Shown: positions 1 through 5,021, numbered from the stretch's first letter. The stretch: 5,021 nt of DNA from Deltaproteobacteria bacterium (GCA_024277485.1 JAJRVA010000225.1:1-5021), one strand, 5' to 3'. Notes: generated by a model not told the origin, from the sequence alone. Made by a program: numbers and translations.

Positions 1-32
1 GCGATTTTCATTGTCCCCATACCCCGCAACCT

Positions 33-73
33 TGACGTGCCCCCATGAAACCAGGGGCACGTTATCGTTTTTT
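33..73 (+). terminator. Hairpin with T run, rho-independent terminator-like
   Basis: ACGTGCCCC (35-43) pairs perfectly with GGGGCACGT (54-62) around a 10-nt loop. The pairing can be extended by a G-U and a T-A pair. TATCG and then a run of six T (68-73) follow on the plus strand, so the polarity suggests termination of rightward transcription from a gene left of the window. The minus side has no T run, so it is not a good terminator for the hsp20 operon. The T run starts five bases after the stem, slightly farther than ideal. A plus-strand frame that enters from the left edge meets a TGA at 46-48 inside the loop, which would be an unusual place for a stop codon. Confidence 0.45.
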
Positions 74-126
74 ATCCTGAAAAGAGCTGTTATGTTCGAG
101 CCAACCAGTAGCTTGACATCCTTGTT

Positions 127-163
127 TTCTTACCTTCGAGCGAATTGCCACTTTTGGTAAGAA
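127..163. repeat. Inverted repeat, 8-bp arms TTCTTACC / GGTAAGAA
   Basis: TTCTTACC at 127-134 is the exact reverse complement of GGTAAGAA at 156-163, with 21 bases between. The interval itself contains TTCGAGCGAA (135-144), a small hairpin with 4-bp arms, so the whole can fold into a nested structure on either strand. No function is recognised. With the hairpin at 35-62 it gives this edge of the window an unusual density of secondary structure. Confidence 0.5.
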
Positions 164-280
164 GTTCAACAATGCTTTGACCAGGATTGGGCTACAGGTT
201 TAAATGCTCTAACTCTACGAACTTCTACAGGGTTAGTGGAGTTTGGACTTGGCAGTATACTGCTTTGCAGCGGCCTGTGC

Positions 281-682
281 TTACACCGCCTGGACTTCAA
301 TTTTTTTCGGCCTGGCCGGGGCGGCCTTGGGAAGAATGACTGTCAGCAGGCCGTTCTCGAGAGAGGCCCGGATGCTTTCCTGGTCAATGGTTTCCGCAAG
401 TGTAAACCGGCGCAGGTAATGGCCTGTTTCATATTCCTGCATAAGAACATGGGCATCCGGAAGCTCATCCGGCTGTCTGGCGCCCCTGATGGTCAAAAGA
501 TCGTCCTCAAGGCACACGTCTATTCCTTCAACAGGCACACCCGGCATTTCGGCGATAACGGTTACCTGTGCGTCATTTTCAAAAATATCAACAGCAGGTA
601 CAAAATGTTTTTCCGGCTTGGTTGTCTCGCCGCTATGCTGAACTTCCCGCTTCTGCTGGACTTGCAGTTCATGGTCACTCAT
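281..682 (-). CDS. Small heat shock protein, Hsp20/alpha-crystallin family (second gene of pair)
   Basis: This encodes 133 residues, a normal length for a bacterial Hsp20, and should be a cytoplasmic ATP-independent holdase chaperone that binds unfolding proteins for later refolding by ATP-dependent chaperones. The N-terminal arm (about residues 1-26) is short, polar and Gln/Glu/Lys-rich. The alpha-crystallin domain spans about 27-120 and includes AEMPGV (44-49) and the family signature A-x-L-x-N-G-L-L (106-113). The C-terminal tail carries I-x-V (IEV, 128-130), the motif that docks into neighbouring subunits during oligomer assembly. The ATG at 682 is supported by GGAGGTG lying 7 bases upstream. 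It lies 14 bp after the stop of the other Hsp20 gene, so the two are almost certainly co-transcribed. The two proteins differ clearly in sequence, as expected of two Hsp20 classes rather than a recent duplication. No terminator was found just downstream. Confidence 0.93.
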   Translation of the reverse strand: MSDHELQVQQKREVQHSGETTKPEKHFVPAVDIFENDAQVTVIAEMPGVPVEGIDVCLEDDLLTIRGARQPDELPDAHVLMQEYETGHYLRRFTLAETIDQESIRASLENGLLTVILPKAAPARPKKIEVQAV

Positions 683-696
683 GGCGCACCTCCACG

Positions 697-1152
697 TTAC
701 TCGGTTGAAATTGTGATCTGACGGGGCTTTACTTCGGCAGCTTTGCCCATGGTAACAGTCAGGATGCCGTTTTTCAGCCTGGCGGAGACATTGTCCGGAT
801 CTATCTTTGTCGGCAGGGTGATGGCCCTGCTGAAGCTCCCCCGTTCAATTTCCCGGCGATGAAAAGAGATTTTTTCATCTTCATGCTTTTCCCTGGTCCC
901 TTGAAGCGAGAGGGTCTCGCCCTCAATGGAAATATCCAGGTTTTCGTCCTTTACGCCGGGGATTTCCGCTTTTATGATAATATTTTCCCTGTCTTCATAC
1001 ACGTTAACCGGAGGGAAAACCGTCGCTTTGCCGTGCAGGACATCTCCCCCGGCCATGCCCTGCGAGAGCTGGTCCATGCCCCGGCGAATACGTTCAAATT
1101 CAGCCCAGGGGTTCATAAAGCCCGGTCGTTCCGTTAAACGAATGATAGCCAT
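697..1152 (-). CDS. Small heat shock protein, Hsp20/alpha-crystallin family (first gene of pair)
   Basis: This encodes 151 residues and is an ATP-independent holdase of the cytoplasm. The N-terminal arm (1-45) has the hydrophobic and aromatic pattern usual in bacterial class A Hsp20 (NPWAEFERIRRGMDQL). The alpha-crystallin domain covers about 46-139, with AEIPGV (62-67), a charged loop (RREIERGSF, 99-107) and the signature A-x-L-x-N-G-I-L (124-131). The tail has I-x-I (ITI, 146-148) for oligomerisation. The frame stays open upstream to 1245, but I chose the ATG at 1152. It has an excellent AAGGAGGA site just upstream, and the extra 31 residues of the longer version look nothing like an Hsp20 arm. 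It is the promoter-proximal gene of the pair, divergent from adk. Confidence 0.94.
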   Translation of the reverse strand: MAIIRLTERPGFMNPWAEFERIRRGMDQLSQGMAGGDVLHGKATVFPPVNVYEDRENIIIKAEIPGVKDENLDISIEGETLSLQGTREKHEDEKISFHRREIERGSFSRAITLPTKIDPDNVSARLKNGILTVTMGKAAEVKPRQITISTE

Positions 1153-1199
1153 ATCTTCCTCCTTGCAGGTTGAGTTGCCAAACGAATTCACTGCCGGCC

Positions 1200-1214
1200 G
1201 GGTACCCTGTACCC
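1200..1214. repeat. Inverted repeat in the hsp20 leader
   Basis: GGGTAC (1200-1205) and GTACCC (1209-1214) are perfect inverted arms around three bases. Outside them, GGCC copies at 1196-1199 and 1227-1230 could extend the fold. If the hsp20 transcript starts near 1243, this hairpin sits in its untranslated leader about 50 bases before the start codon. It does not cover the ribosome binding site, so a role as an RNA thermometer is not supported. It might stabilise the message or bind a regulator. Confidence 0.35.
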
Positions 1215-1250
1215 CCGTGCCCGACTGGCCTGCCTCCCTGTACAATCAAA

Positions 1251-1278
1251 AAAATAAACCGGAAAAAGGGGTTGTCAA
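1251..1278 (-). promoter_or_regulatory. Possible sigma-70-type promoter for the hsp20 pair
   Basis: Read on the minus strand, a perfect -35 hexamer TTGACA (1278-1273) is followed after 16 bases by TATTTT (1256-1251), which matches the -10 consensus at four of six positions. Transcription would begin near 1243, leaving a leader of about 90 bases before the ATG at 1152. I saw no CIRCE-type element (TTAGCACTC inverted repeat) and no convincing heat-shock sigma-32 pattern (CTTGAAA then CCCCAT). Any heat control is therefore not visible here. The -10 match is weak, so this is tentative. Confidence 0.35.
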
Positions 1279-1390
1279 GGAGGTGGGATCGTCTTTTGAA
1301 ACGCCATATTTTACCTACCAACTCGCCGGATAATCGTGTATAGTGGCGCCGCGACAATTCGTATCTATTTTAATCAGACATAATCAACTG

Positions 1391-1398
1391 AAGGAGGA
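1391..1398 (+). promoter_or_regulatory. Ribosome binding site deciding the adk start
   Basis: AAGGAGGA lies four bases before the ATG at 1403. It fixes the start at MKLILLGAPGAGKG, the normal N-terminus of the family, rather than at the ATG at 1343, which would add 20 unrelated residues. Confidence 0.85.
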
Positions 1399-1402
1399 TT
1401 TG

Positions 1403-2050
1403 ATGAAACTCATTTTATTGGGAGCGCCCGGGGCCGGCAAGGGCACCGTGGCAAAACTGCTGACGGCAATAGACGGATCGGTCCAGATTTCAACCGGAGA
1501 CATTCTCAGGGGAGCTGTCCAGGCAGGCACGGAACTTGGCCGGGAGGCAGAGGGCTATATGAAACGCGGTGATCTTGTCCCTGATTCCCTTATAATGGGG
1601 ATTATGGAAAAACGACTGCAGGAGCCCGACTGTGAAAAGGGTTTCCTGCTCGATGGTTTTCCCCGGACAATACCCCAGGCCGAGGCATTGAAAGAACTGC
1701 TGGCCAGGCTTGGGATTACCCTGGACATGGCAGTGAATATTGATGTGCCAAGGGACATCATACTTGATCGTCTCTGTACCCGGCGCACCTGCGAAAATTC
1801 CGACTGCCAGGCCATCTATAATGTCAAATCAAGTCCCCCGAAGCAGGAAGGCATCTGCGACAAGTGCGGCTCCAAAATCATCCAGCGTGAAGATGAGACG
1901 GAAGAGGCCATCAGCCATCGCCTGGAGACCTATAACGAGAAAACAGCGCCCCTCATCGGTTTTTACGAGAAGGAAGGTCTGCTGGTTACCATTGAGGCCA
2001 CCGGCAGCGATGAGGTTGTTGATGGTGTCAAGGCAAAACTCGGTTTGTAG
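1403..2050 (+). CDS. adk: Adenylate kinase, long form with Cys-rich zinc-type LID
   Basis: This cytoplasmic enzyme converts ATP plus AMP to two ADP. The 215-residue length fits the long bacterial form. The P-loop GAPGAGKG is at 7-14, STGD (30-33) and R36 belong to the AMP site, and DGFPR (84-88) is the conserved nucleotide-binding motif. RLCTRR (123-128) leads into the LID, and QRED (161-164) and R173 complete the catalytic arginine set. The LID holds four cysteines, C130, C135, C152 and C155. The first pair is spaced CX4C and the second CX2C, so it probably binds a structural zinc ion. The CX4C spacing differs from the CX2C of the Bacillus type, and I recall it as common in deltaproteobacteria. 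The gene lies 12 bp ahead of purC, which fits a purine-nucleotide transcription unit. No convincing promoter was found in 1279-1390. Confidence 0.97.
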   Translation: MKLILLGAPGAGKGTVAKLLTAIDGSVQISTGDILRGAVQAGTELGREAEGYMKRGDLVPDSLIMGIMEKRLQEPDCEKGFLLDGFPRTIPQAEALKELLARLGITLDMAVNIDVPRDIILDRLCTRRTCENSDCQAIYNVKSSPPKQEGICDKCGSKIIQREDETEEAISHRLETYNEKTAPLIGFYEKEGLLVTIEATGSDEVVDGVKAKLGL

Positions 2051-2062
2051 AAGGAGGAGAAG

Positions 2063-2953
2063 ATGAGCATGCCTGTTGCACAGACTGATTTCAAGGACCT
2101 GAACCTGCTGCATCGGGGAAAGGTCAGGGATATGTACGAGATTCCCGGTCACGCTGACAAGCTTCTCCTTGTCGCAACAGACAGGATATCCGCCTATGAC
2201 GTGGTCATGAATGAGCCTATTCCCGGGAAAGGGGCAATTCTTACCGGGTTGTCCCTGTTCTGGTTTGACCTGTTAGGTGATATCGTGCCCCATCACCTGA
2301 TATCAGCAGAAGTGGAAGAGTATCCAGAGGTCTGCCGTCCATACCGGGAGCAGCTTGAAGGACGGTCCATGCTGGTCCGGCGCACCCGTGTCCTGCCCAT
2401 TGAATGCATCGTCCGCGGATACCTTTCCGGTTCGTTCTGGAAGGCCTACCAGAAAGACACGAATGTATGCGGGTTTCAGCTTCCCCAGGGAATGCGGGAA
2501 TCGGACCGGTTTGAAAAGCCTCTCTTTACCCCTTCCACCAAGGCTGACCAGGGTGAACATGACGAGAATATCTCGGTTGCACGCATGGAGGAGATTATCG
2601 GAGCGGACCTGGCCGGCAGGGTTGCGGATATCAGCGTGCGGCTGTATGAAAAAGCAGCGGATTACGCAAGAAGCAAGGGTATCATCATTGCAGACACCAA
2701 GTTTGAACTGGGAATGGCGGGTGATGAGCTTATTCTGATTGATGAGGTCCTGACGCCGGATTCTTCCCGCTTCTGGCCCCTGGATGAGTACAGGCCGGGC
2801 CAGGGACAGCCGAGCTTTGACAAACAGTTTCTGCGGGACTATCTGACATCCCTTGACTGGAACAAACAGCCGCCGCCGCCGACACTGCCCCAGGACATCA
2901 TCGATAAAACCAGGGCCCGGTATGAAGAGGCCCTGGCCAGGATAACCGGCTGA
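2063..2953 (+). CDS. purC: SAICAR synthetase (phosphoribosylaminoimidazole-succinocarboxamide synthase)
   Basis: This enzyme catalyses the ATP-dependent joining of CAIR and aspartate to give SAICAR, a late step of de novo purine synthesis towards IMP. The 296-residue length matches the longer form seen in yeast Ade1 and many proteobacteria, not the ~240-residue E. coli form. In order it shows GKVRDMY (19-25) for nucleotide binding, ATDRISAYD (38-46), PIPGKGAILTGLS (52-64), ECIVRGYLSGS (114-124), TKADQGEHDENIS (159-171), IIADTKFELG (208-217), and LIDEVLTPDSSRFWP (225-239), which carries the acidic metal/ATP site. The C-terminal PSFDKQFLRDYL (250-261) is typical of the family. The ATG at 2063 has AAGGAGGA at 2051-2058. 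A second in-frame ATG at 2069 is possible but worse placed. It sits 12 bp after adk and probably shares its transcript. Confidence 0.97.
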   Translation: MSMPVAQTDFKDLNLLHRGKVRDMYEIPGHADKLLLVATDRISAYDVVMNEPIPGKGAILTGLSLFWFDLLGDIVPHHLISAEVEEYPEVCRPYREQLEGRSMLVRRTRVLPIECIVRGYLSGSFWKAYQKDTNVCGFQLPQGMRESDRFEKPLFTPSTKADQGEHDENISVARMEEIIGADLAGRVADISVRLYEKAADYARSKGIIIADTKFELGMAGDELILIDEVLTPDSSRFWPLDEYRPGQGQPSFDKQFLRDYLTSLDWNKQPPPPTLPQDIIDKTRARYEEALARITG

Positions 2954-2985
2954 AATGCTGACAGGCTGTCCTATCAGGCAATGAT

Positions 2986-4812
2986 ATGCCACTGGTGAAA
3001 GAGGCACGAATACTTATTATAGACGCTGATGAGTCTGTCCGCTTCACCTTTGAAAAATTCCTGAGCAAAGCGGGTTACGGGCCGGTAGTTTCCGTTGCAA
3101 CGGCGGCAGGTGCGCTTGCCGCTGTGAAAAATGCCGTGTTTGACCTGGTCATCGGCGACATTCTGCTTGAAGATGTCAAGGGGCCGGAACTTTTGAAGCA
3201 GTTGCGGCAGGCAGGGGTCGACTGCCCTGTTGTCATGATTACCGGGGTGCCGGACATCGAATCGGCGACGGAAATGCTCCGATTGGGAGTCTTTGATTAT
3301 ATCCACAAGCCCATCAACAAACAGCTCCTTCTGCACTTTACCAGCCAGGCCCTGCGCCACCGTATTCTTCAGAAAGAAAAAATCAAGCTTGAATCTGAAA
3401 ATGAAAAGTACCGGCGCTACCTTGAGGCTGTTTTCCGGTCGGTCCAGGACGCGATCATTACGGTTGATCGTGACATGGGGATCATCCAGCTGAATGAAAA
3501 AGCGAAAAAGTGGATCTCGGAATACACGGAAGGGCGCGGCGGTGTTCCGGCGAGCCTGCTGGATATTCCGGGTGAATTTGGAGAATCATGCCGCCGGGAT
3601 GCGGCCCAGGTCATTGAACAGAGAGCCGAGGTACGCGAACACAGAATTGAATACGCGCGCCGGGACGGGACAAACCGGCTGATCAGCCTGAATGGTGCGC
3701 CCATTTTTGACGACACCGGTTCTTTCTACGGTGTGGTGCTTGTGGCCCGCGACATTACCTCCGGTGGATTTTTGCCTGACAGTGATTTCACGGGTTCTTT
3801 TCATGGCTTTGTCGACAACAGCCCGGCCATGCTTGAGGTGTTTCATCTCATACGGAATGTCGGCAAAGTGGATACCACGGTCCTCATCACCGGTGAATCC
3901 GGAACCGGTAAGGAGCTGGCAGCAGAGGCGCTCCATGCCGAAAGCCCGCGGTATGACGGTCCCCTGGTAAAGGTCGACTGCGCCTCGATTCCGGAAGACC
4001 TCCTTGAGAGTGAGTTGTTCGGTCACAAAAAAGGAGCTTTTACCGGCGCTGAGAGTGACCGGACAGGAAGAATCCTGCAGGCCGATGGGGGCACCCTTTT
4101 TCTTGACGAGATAGGTGATATCTCGTCGCGACTCCAGCTGCGGCTGCTACGATTTCTTCAGGAGCGGACTTTTTACCCGGTGGGCAGGGATAAACCCGTG
4201 CATGTCAATGTTCGCGTGATCACTGCGACCAACGCTGATCTCCAGGATAAGGTCAACAGGGGTATCTTCCGCGAGGACCTCTATTACCGCCTCAGGGTTG
4301 TGGAAATAAACCTGCCTCCGCTTCGTGCCAGAAGGGAGTCCATACCTCTTCTTGTCAACCATTTTGTTTCCACCTTCAATACCAAGCTTGAAAGAGATAT
4401 TGACGGTATTTCCGACCAGGTCATGAATGCTCTGGTTCAGTATTCCTGGCCCGGCAATGTCAGGGAACTCCAGCATACTATTGAGCGGGCCTGTGTTTTA
4501 TGCAGCGGCCCAACACTCTCTCTTGATTGTCTCCCTCCCGAGATACGCAGTCCGTCAGCCGTCCCGGCTCATTCCACTTCTCCCCGGCCTGCTGTACCTG
4601 TGCAGCCTGCACCTGCATCGACTTCACAAGCAGAAGCTATGGGCGCTTCCCCTTCCCGGCCTTTCCCTGTTCTTGATGAGGTGGAGGAAATTCTTGACGC
4701 ACTGCAGCGTGCGGAAAACAACAAGGCCAAGGCAGCCCGCCTTCTGGGTATTGATCGAAGCACTCTTTACAGGCGCATGCGTCGCCTGAATATCTCACCT
4801 GTTGCAAAATAA
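2986..4812 (+). CDS. NtrC-family sigma-54 response regulator (receiver-PAS-AAA+-Fis HTH)
   Basis: This is a 608-residue transcription activator that should hydrolyse ATP to open promoters bound by sigma-54 RNA polymerase. The receiver covers about 7-125, with phospho-acceptor D58, T86 and K108. A helical linker leads into a PAS domain (about 145-258, ending VVLVARDIT). The AAA+ domain covers about 275-505 with Walker A GESGTGKE (303-310), GAFTGA (350-355, the sigma-54 contact loop), Walker B GGTLFLDE (368-375), sensor I ITATN (412-416), FREDLYYRL (428-436) with arginine fingers, and WPGNVREL (488-495). A Pro/Ala/Ser-rich linker (522-556) precedes a Fis-type HTH (562-603). All parts needed for sigma-54 activation look intact. 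In the receiver the usual Asp-Asp pair reads D13-A14-D15, so the second acid is replaced. The ATG at 2986 is the first start after the TGA at 2959, and the ribosome binding site is weak. No partner kinase lies in the window, and the physiological signal is unknown. Confidence 0.96.
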   Translation: MPLVKEARILIIDADESVRFTFEKFLSKAGYGPVVSVATAAGALAAVKNAVFDLVIGDILLEDVKGPELLKQLRQAGVDCPVVMITGVPDIESATEMLRLGVFDYIHKPINKQLLLHFTSQALRHRILQKEKIKLESENEKYRRYLEAVFRSVQDAIITVDRDMGIIQLNEKAKKWISEYTEGRGGVPASLLDIPGEFGESCRRDAAQVIEQRAEVREHRIEYARRDGTNRLISLNGAPIFDDTGSFYGVVLVARDITSGGFLPDSDFTGSFHGFVDNSPAMLEVFHLIRNVGKVDTTVLITGESGTGKELAAEALHAESPRYDGPLVKVDCASIPEDLLESELFGHKKGAFTGAESDRTGRILQADGGTLFLDEIGDISSRLQLRLLRFLQERTFYPVGRDKPVHVNVRVITATNADLQDKVNRGIFREDLYYRLRVVEINLPPLRARRESIPLLVNHFVSTFNTKLERDIDGISDQVMNALVQYSWPGNVRELQHTIERACVLCSGPTLSLDCLPPEIRSPSAVPAHSTSPRPAVPVQPAPASTSQAEAMGASPSRPFPVLDEVEEILDALQRAENNKAKAARLLGIDRSTLYRRMRRLNISPVAK

Positions 4813-4819
4813 GTGGTGC

Positions 4820-4840
4820 GCGCAACGCAATGTGTTGCGC
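4820..4840. promoter_or_regulatory. Inverted repeat GCGCAAC-N7-GTTGCGC, possible activator site
   Basis: GCGCAAC (4820-4826) and GTTGCGC (4834-4840) are perfect 7-bp inverted arms starting 8 bases after the activator's stop codon. The arms contain the same TTGC/GCAA core as the sites just downstream, which suggests one member of an upstream activator array. It could also form an RNA hairpin, but no T run follows, so it is a poor terminator. Confidence 0.45.
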
Positions 4841-4844
4841 TTGG

Positions 4845-4862
4845 GTGTTGCACGTGCTACAC
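4845..4862. promoter_or_regulatory. Imperfect 18-bp palindrome, possible activator site
   Basis: GTGTTGCACGTGCTACAC is a palindrome with one mismatched pair (the T at 4849 opposite the T at 4858). It contains TGTTGC (4846-4851) and GCTACA (4856-4861), the second one base off GCAACA. Its centre is 16 bp from the centre of the next palindrome, so two dimers could sit on nearby faces of the helix about one and a half turns apart. Confidence 0.5.
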
Positions 4863-4881
4863 ATGTTGCGCAACATGTTGC
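4861..4881. promoter_or_regulatory. Perfect 18-bp palindrome with a third abutting half-site, likely upstream activator sequence
   Basis: ACATGTTGCGCAACATGT (4861-4878) is a perfect palindrome. Inside it, TGTTGC (4864-4869) and GCAACA (4870-4875) abut, and another TGTTGC follows directly at 4876-4881, so GCAACATGTTGC (4870-4881) is a second perfect palindrome overlapping the first. A symmetric site of this size is what a dimeric Fis-type HTH would recognise. It is centred about 150 bp upstream of the predicted start of the sigma-54 promoter, within the usual enhancer range. The match to the neighbouring activator is inferred from position only. Confidence 0.65.
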
Positions 4882-4963
4882 CCTGTGGCAGGCAGAACGA
4901 GACCAGTGCTGAATCACGATTATGAAAAAAATAAACATGCGAAAACAATATGTTACGCGCTAA

Positions 4964-4980
4964 AACGCTTTTTTTGCGTT
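4964..4980. repeat. AACGC-T7-GCGTT inverted repeat
   Basis: AACGC (4964-4968) and GCGTT (4976-4980) flank seven T. It lies in the AT-rich spacer between the palindromes and the sigma-54 promoter. With 5-bp arms and T residues in the loop, not after the stem, it is not a standard terminator. A bend in the DNA is the more likely effect. Confidence 0.3.
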
Positions 4981-4993
4981 GAGAAATATTTTC

Positions 4994-5009
4994 TGGCACA
5001 GCGGGTGCA
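4994..5009 (+). promoter_or_regulatory. Sigma-54 (-24/-12) promoter
   Basis: TGGCAC (4994-4999), six bases, then TGCA (5006-5009) follows the sigma-54 consensus TGGCACG-N4-TTGCW with mismatches only at the G after TGGCAC and at the first T of TTGC. The invariant GG (4995-4996) and GC (5007-5008) are separated by exactly 10 bases, as required. Transcription should start near 5020, at the window edge, so the controlled gene is outside. An intact sigma-54 activator gene and a palindrome array directly upstream support the call. Sigma-54 promoters depend absolutely on such an activator. Confidence 0.8.
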
Positions 5010-5021
5010 ATATAAGGGGCA

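Larger units (their letters stand above)
1..280. other. Left-edge stretch with no callable gene
   Basis: This stretch downstream of the hsp20 operon holds no gene I can defend. On the minus strand, 1-129 is open for 43 codons and runs off the left edge. It reads like protein in places (for example LVSWGHVKVAGYG), but it has no ATG or TTG start and is closed upstream by a TAA at 130-132; the only usual start in it is a GTG at 58-60 without a convincing ribosome binding site. On the plus strand, 2-160 is open for 52 codons (ending CHFW-stop). Both cannot be coding, and neither matches a family I recognise. The stretch also carries two clear inverted repeats (described separately) and the 12-bp palindrome GCAGTATACTGC at 252-263. 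It could be a decayed gene, a repeat element or a structured untranslated region. I cannot tell which. Confidence 0.4.

Noticed and set aside
236..721. Plus-strand open frame of 161 codons
   Set aside because: It lies opposite the second Hsp20 gene, whose signature motifs and ribosome binding site are clear. The plus-strand product resembles no family.
1153..1250. RNA thermometer (ROSE or fourU type) in the hsp20 leader
   Set aside because: No run of U or UUGCU-like segment is positioned to pair with AAGGAGGA, and the visible hairpin (1200-1214) lies away from the ribosome binding site.
1279..1390. Sigma-70 promoter for adk
   Set aside because: Candidate -10 boxes (GATAAT near 1329, TATAGT near 1339) lack a -35 hexamer at acceptable spacing, so I did not annotate one.
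1343..1402. Upstream in-frame ATG giving adk 20 extra residues
   Set aside because: There is no ribosome binding site at 1343. The ATG at 1403 has AAGGAGGA and gives the standard N-terminus.
2960..2970. GACAG-G-CTGTC inverted repeat between purC and the activator as a terminator
   Set aside because: The arms are 5 bp with a one-base centre that cannot form an RNA loop without losing pairs, and no T run follows.
2303..3007. Minus-strand open frame of 234 codons
   Set aside because: It overlaps purC, which is identified by many conserved motifs. It has no recognisable motifs and is a shadow frame.
4820..4840. Hairpin after the activator as a rho-independent terminator
   Set aside because: The stem is good but no T run follows, and the arms share the half-site motif of the neighbouring palindromes. 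A DNA-binding site explains it better.
4637..4999. Minus-strand open frame of 120 codons spanning the activator's 3' end and the regulatory region
   Set aside because: Half of it mirrors the Fis-type HTH coding sequence, and the rest crosses the palindromes and the sigma-54 promoter. There is no ribosome binding site and no family resemblance.

Overview
The window looks like chromosomal DNA from a Gram-negative bacterium, most likely a sulfate-reducer-type deltaproteobacterium (Desulfobacterota). This is an inference. It rests on the Cys-rich (zinc-type) LID of the adenylate kinase, a large NtrC-family sigma-54 activator, a pair of unlike Hsp20 genes, and strong AAGGAGG-type ribosome binding sites. 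The species cannot be read from the sequence.

Layout. Bases 1-280 hold no gene I can call. They contain a strong hairpin followed by a T run, a second long-armed inverted repeat, and short open frames on both strands that run off the left edge. Bases 281-1152 (minus strand) are a two-gene operon of small heat shock proteins, with a 14-bp gap between the genes. Bases 1153-1402 form a divergent intergenic region with a possible sigma-70-type promoter for the hsp20 pair. Bases 1403-4812 (plus strand) hold three closely spaced genes: adk (adenylate kinase), purC (SAICAR synthetase) and an NtrC-family response regulator with receiver, PAS, sigma-54 AAA+ and Fis-type HTH domains. The gaps are 12 bp and 32 bp. 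Bases 4813-5021 are non-coding and regulatory.

The last ~220 bases are the most interesting part. A dense cluster of TGTTGC/GCAACA half-sites, including an 18-bp perfect palindrome, begins in the final codons of the activator gene and ends at 4881. About 115 bp further on there is a well-matched sigma-54 (-24/-12) promoter pointing right. Its predicted start site falls at the last bases of the window. This is the architecture expected of an enhancer-dependent promoter, so the activator at 2986-4812 probably drives the gene just outside the window.

Functional links. adk and purC both serve purine nucleotide metabolism and are plausibly co-transcribed. The activator may be read from the same transcript, but it has a weak ribosome binding site. 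The Hsp20 pair is a separate, divergently transcribed stress-protein unit. No RNA gene, CRISPR array or insertion sequence was recognised.
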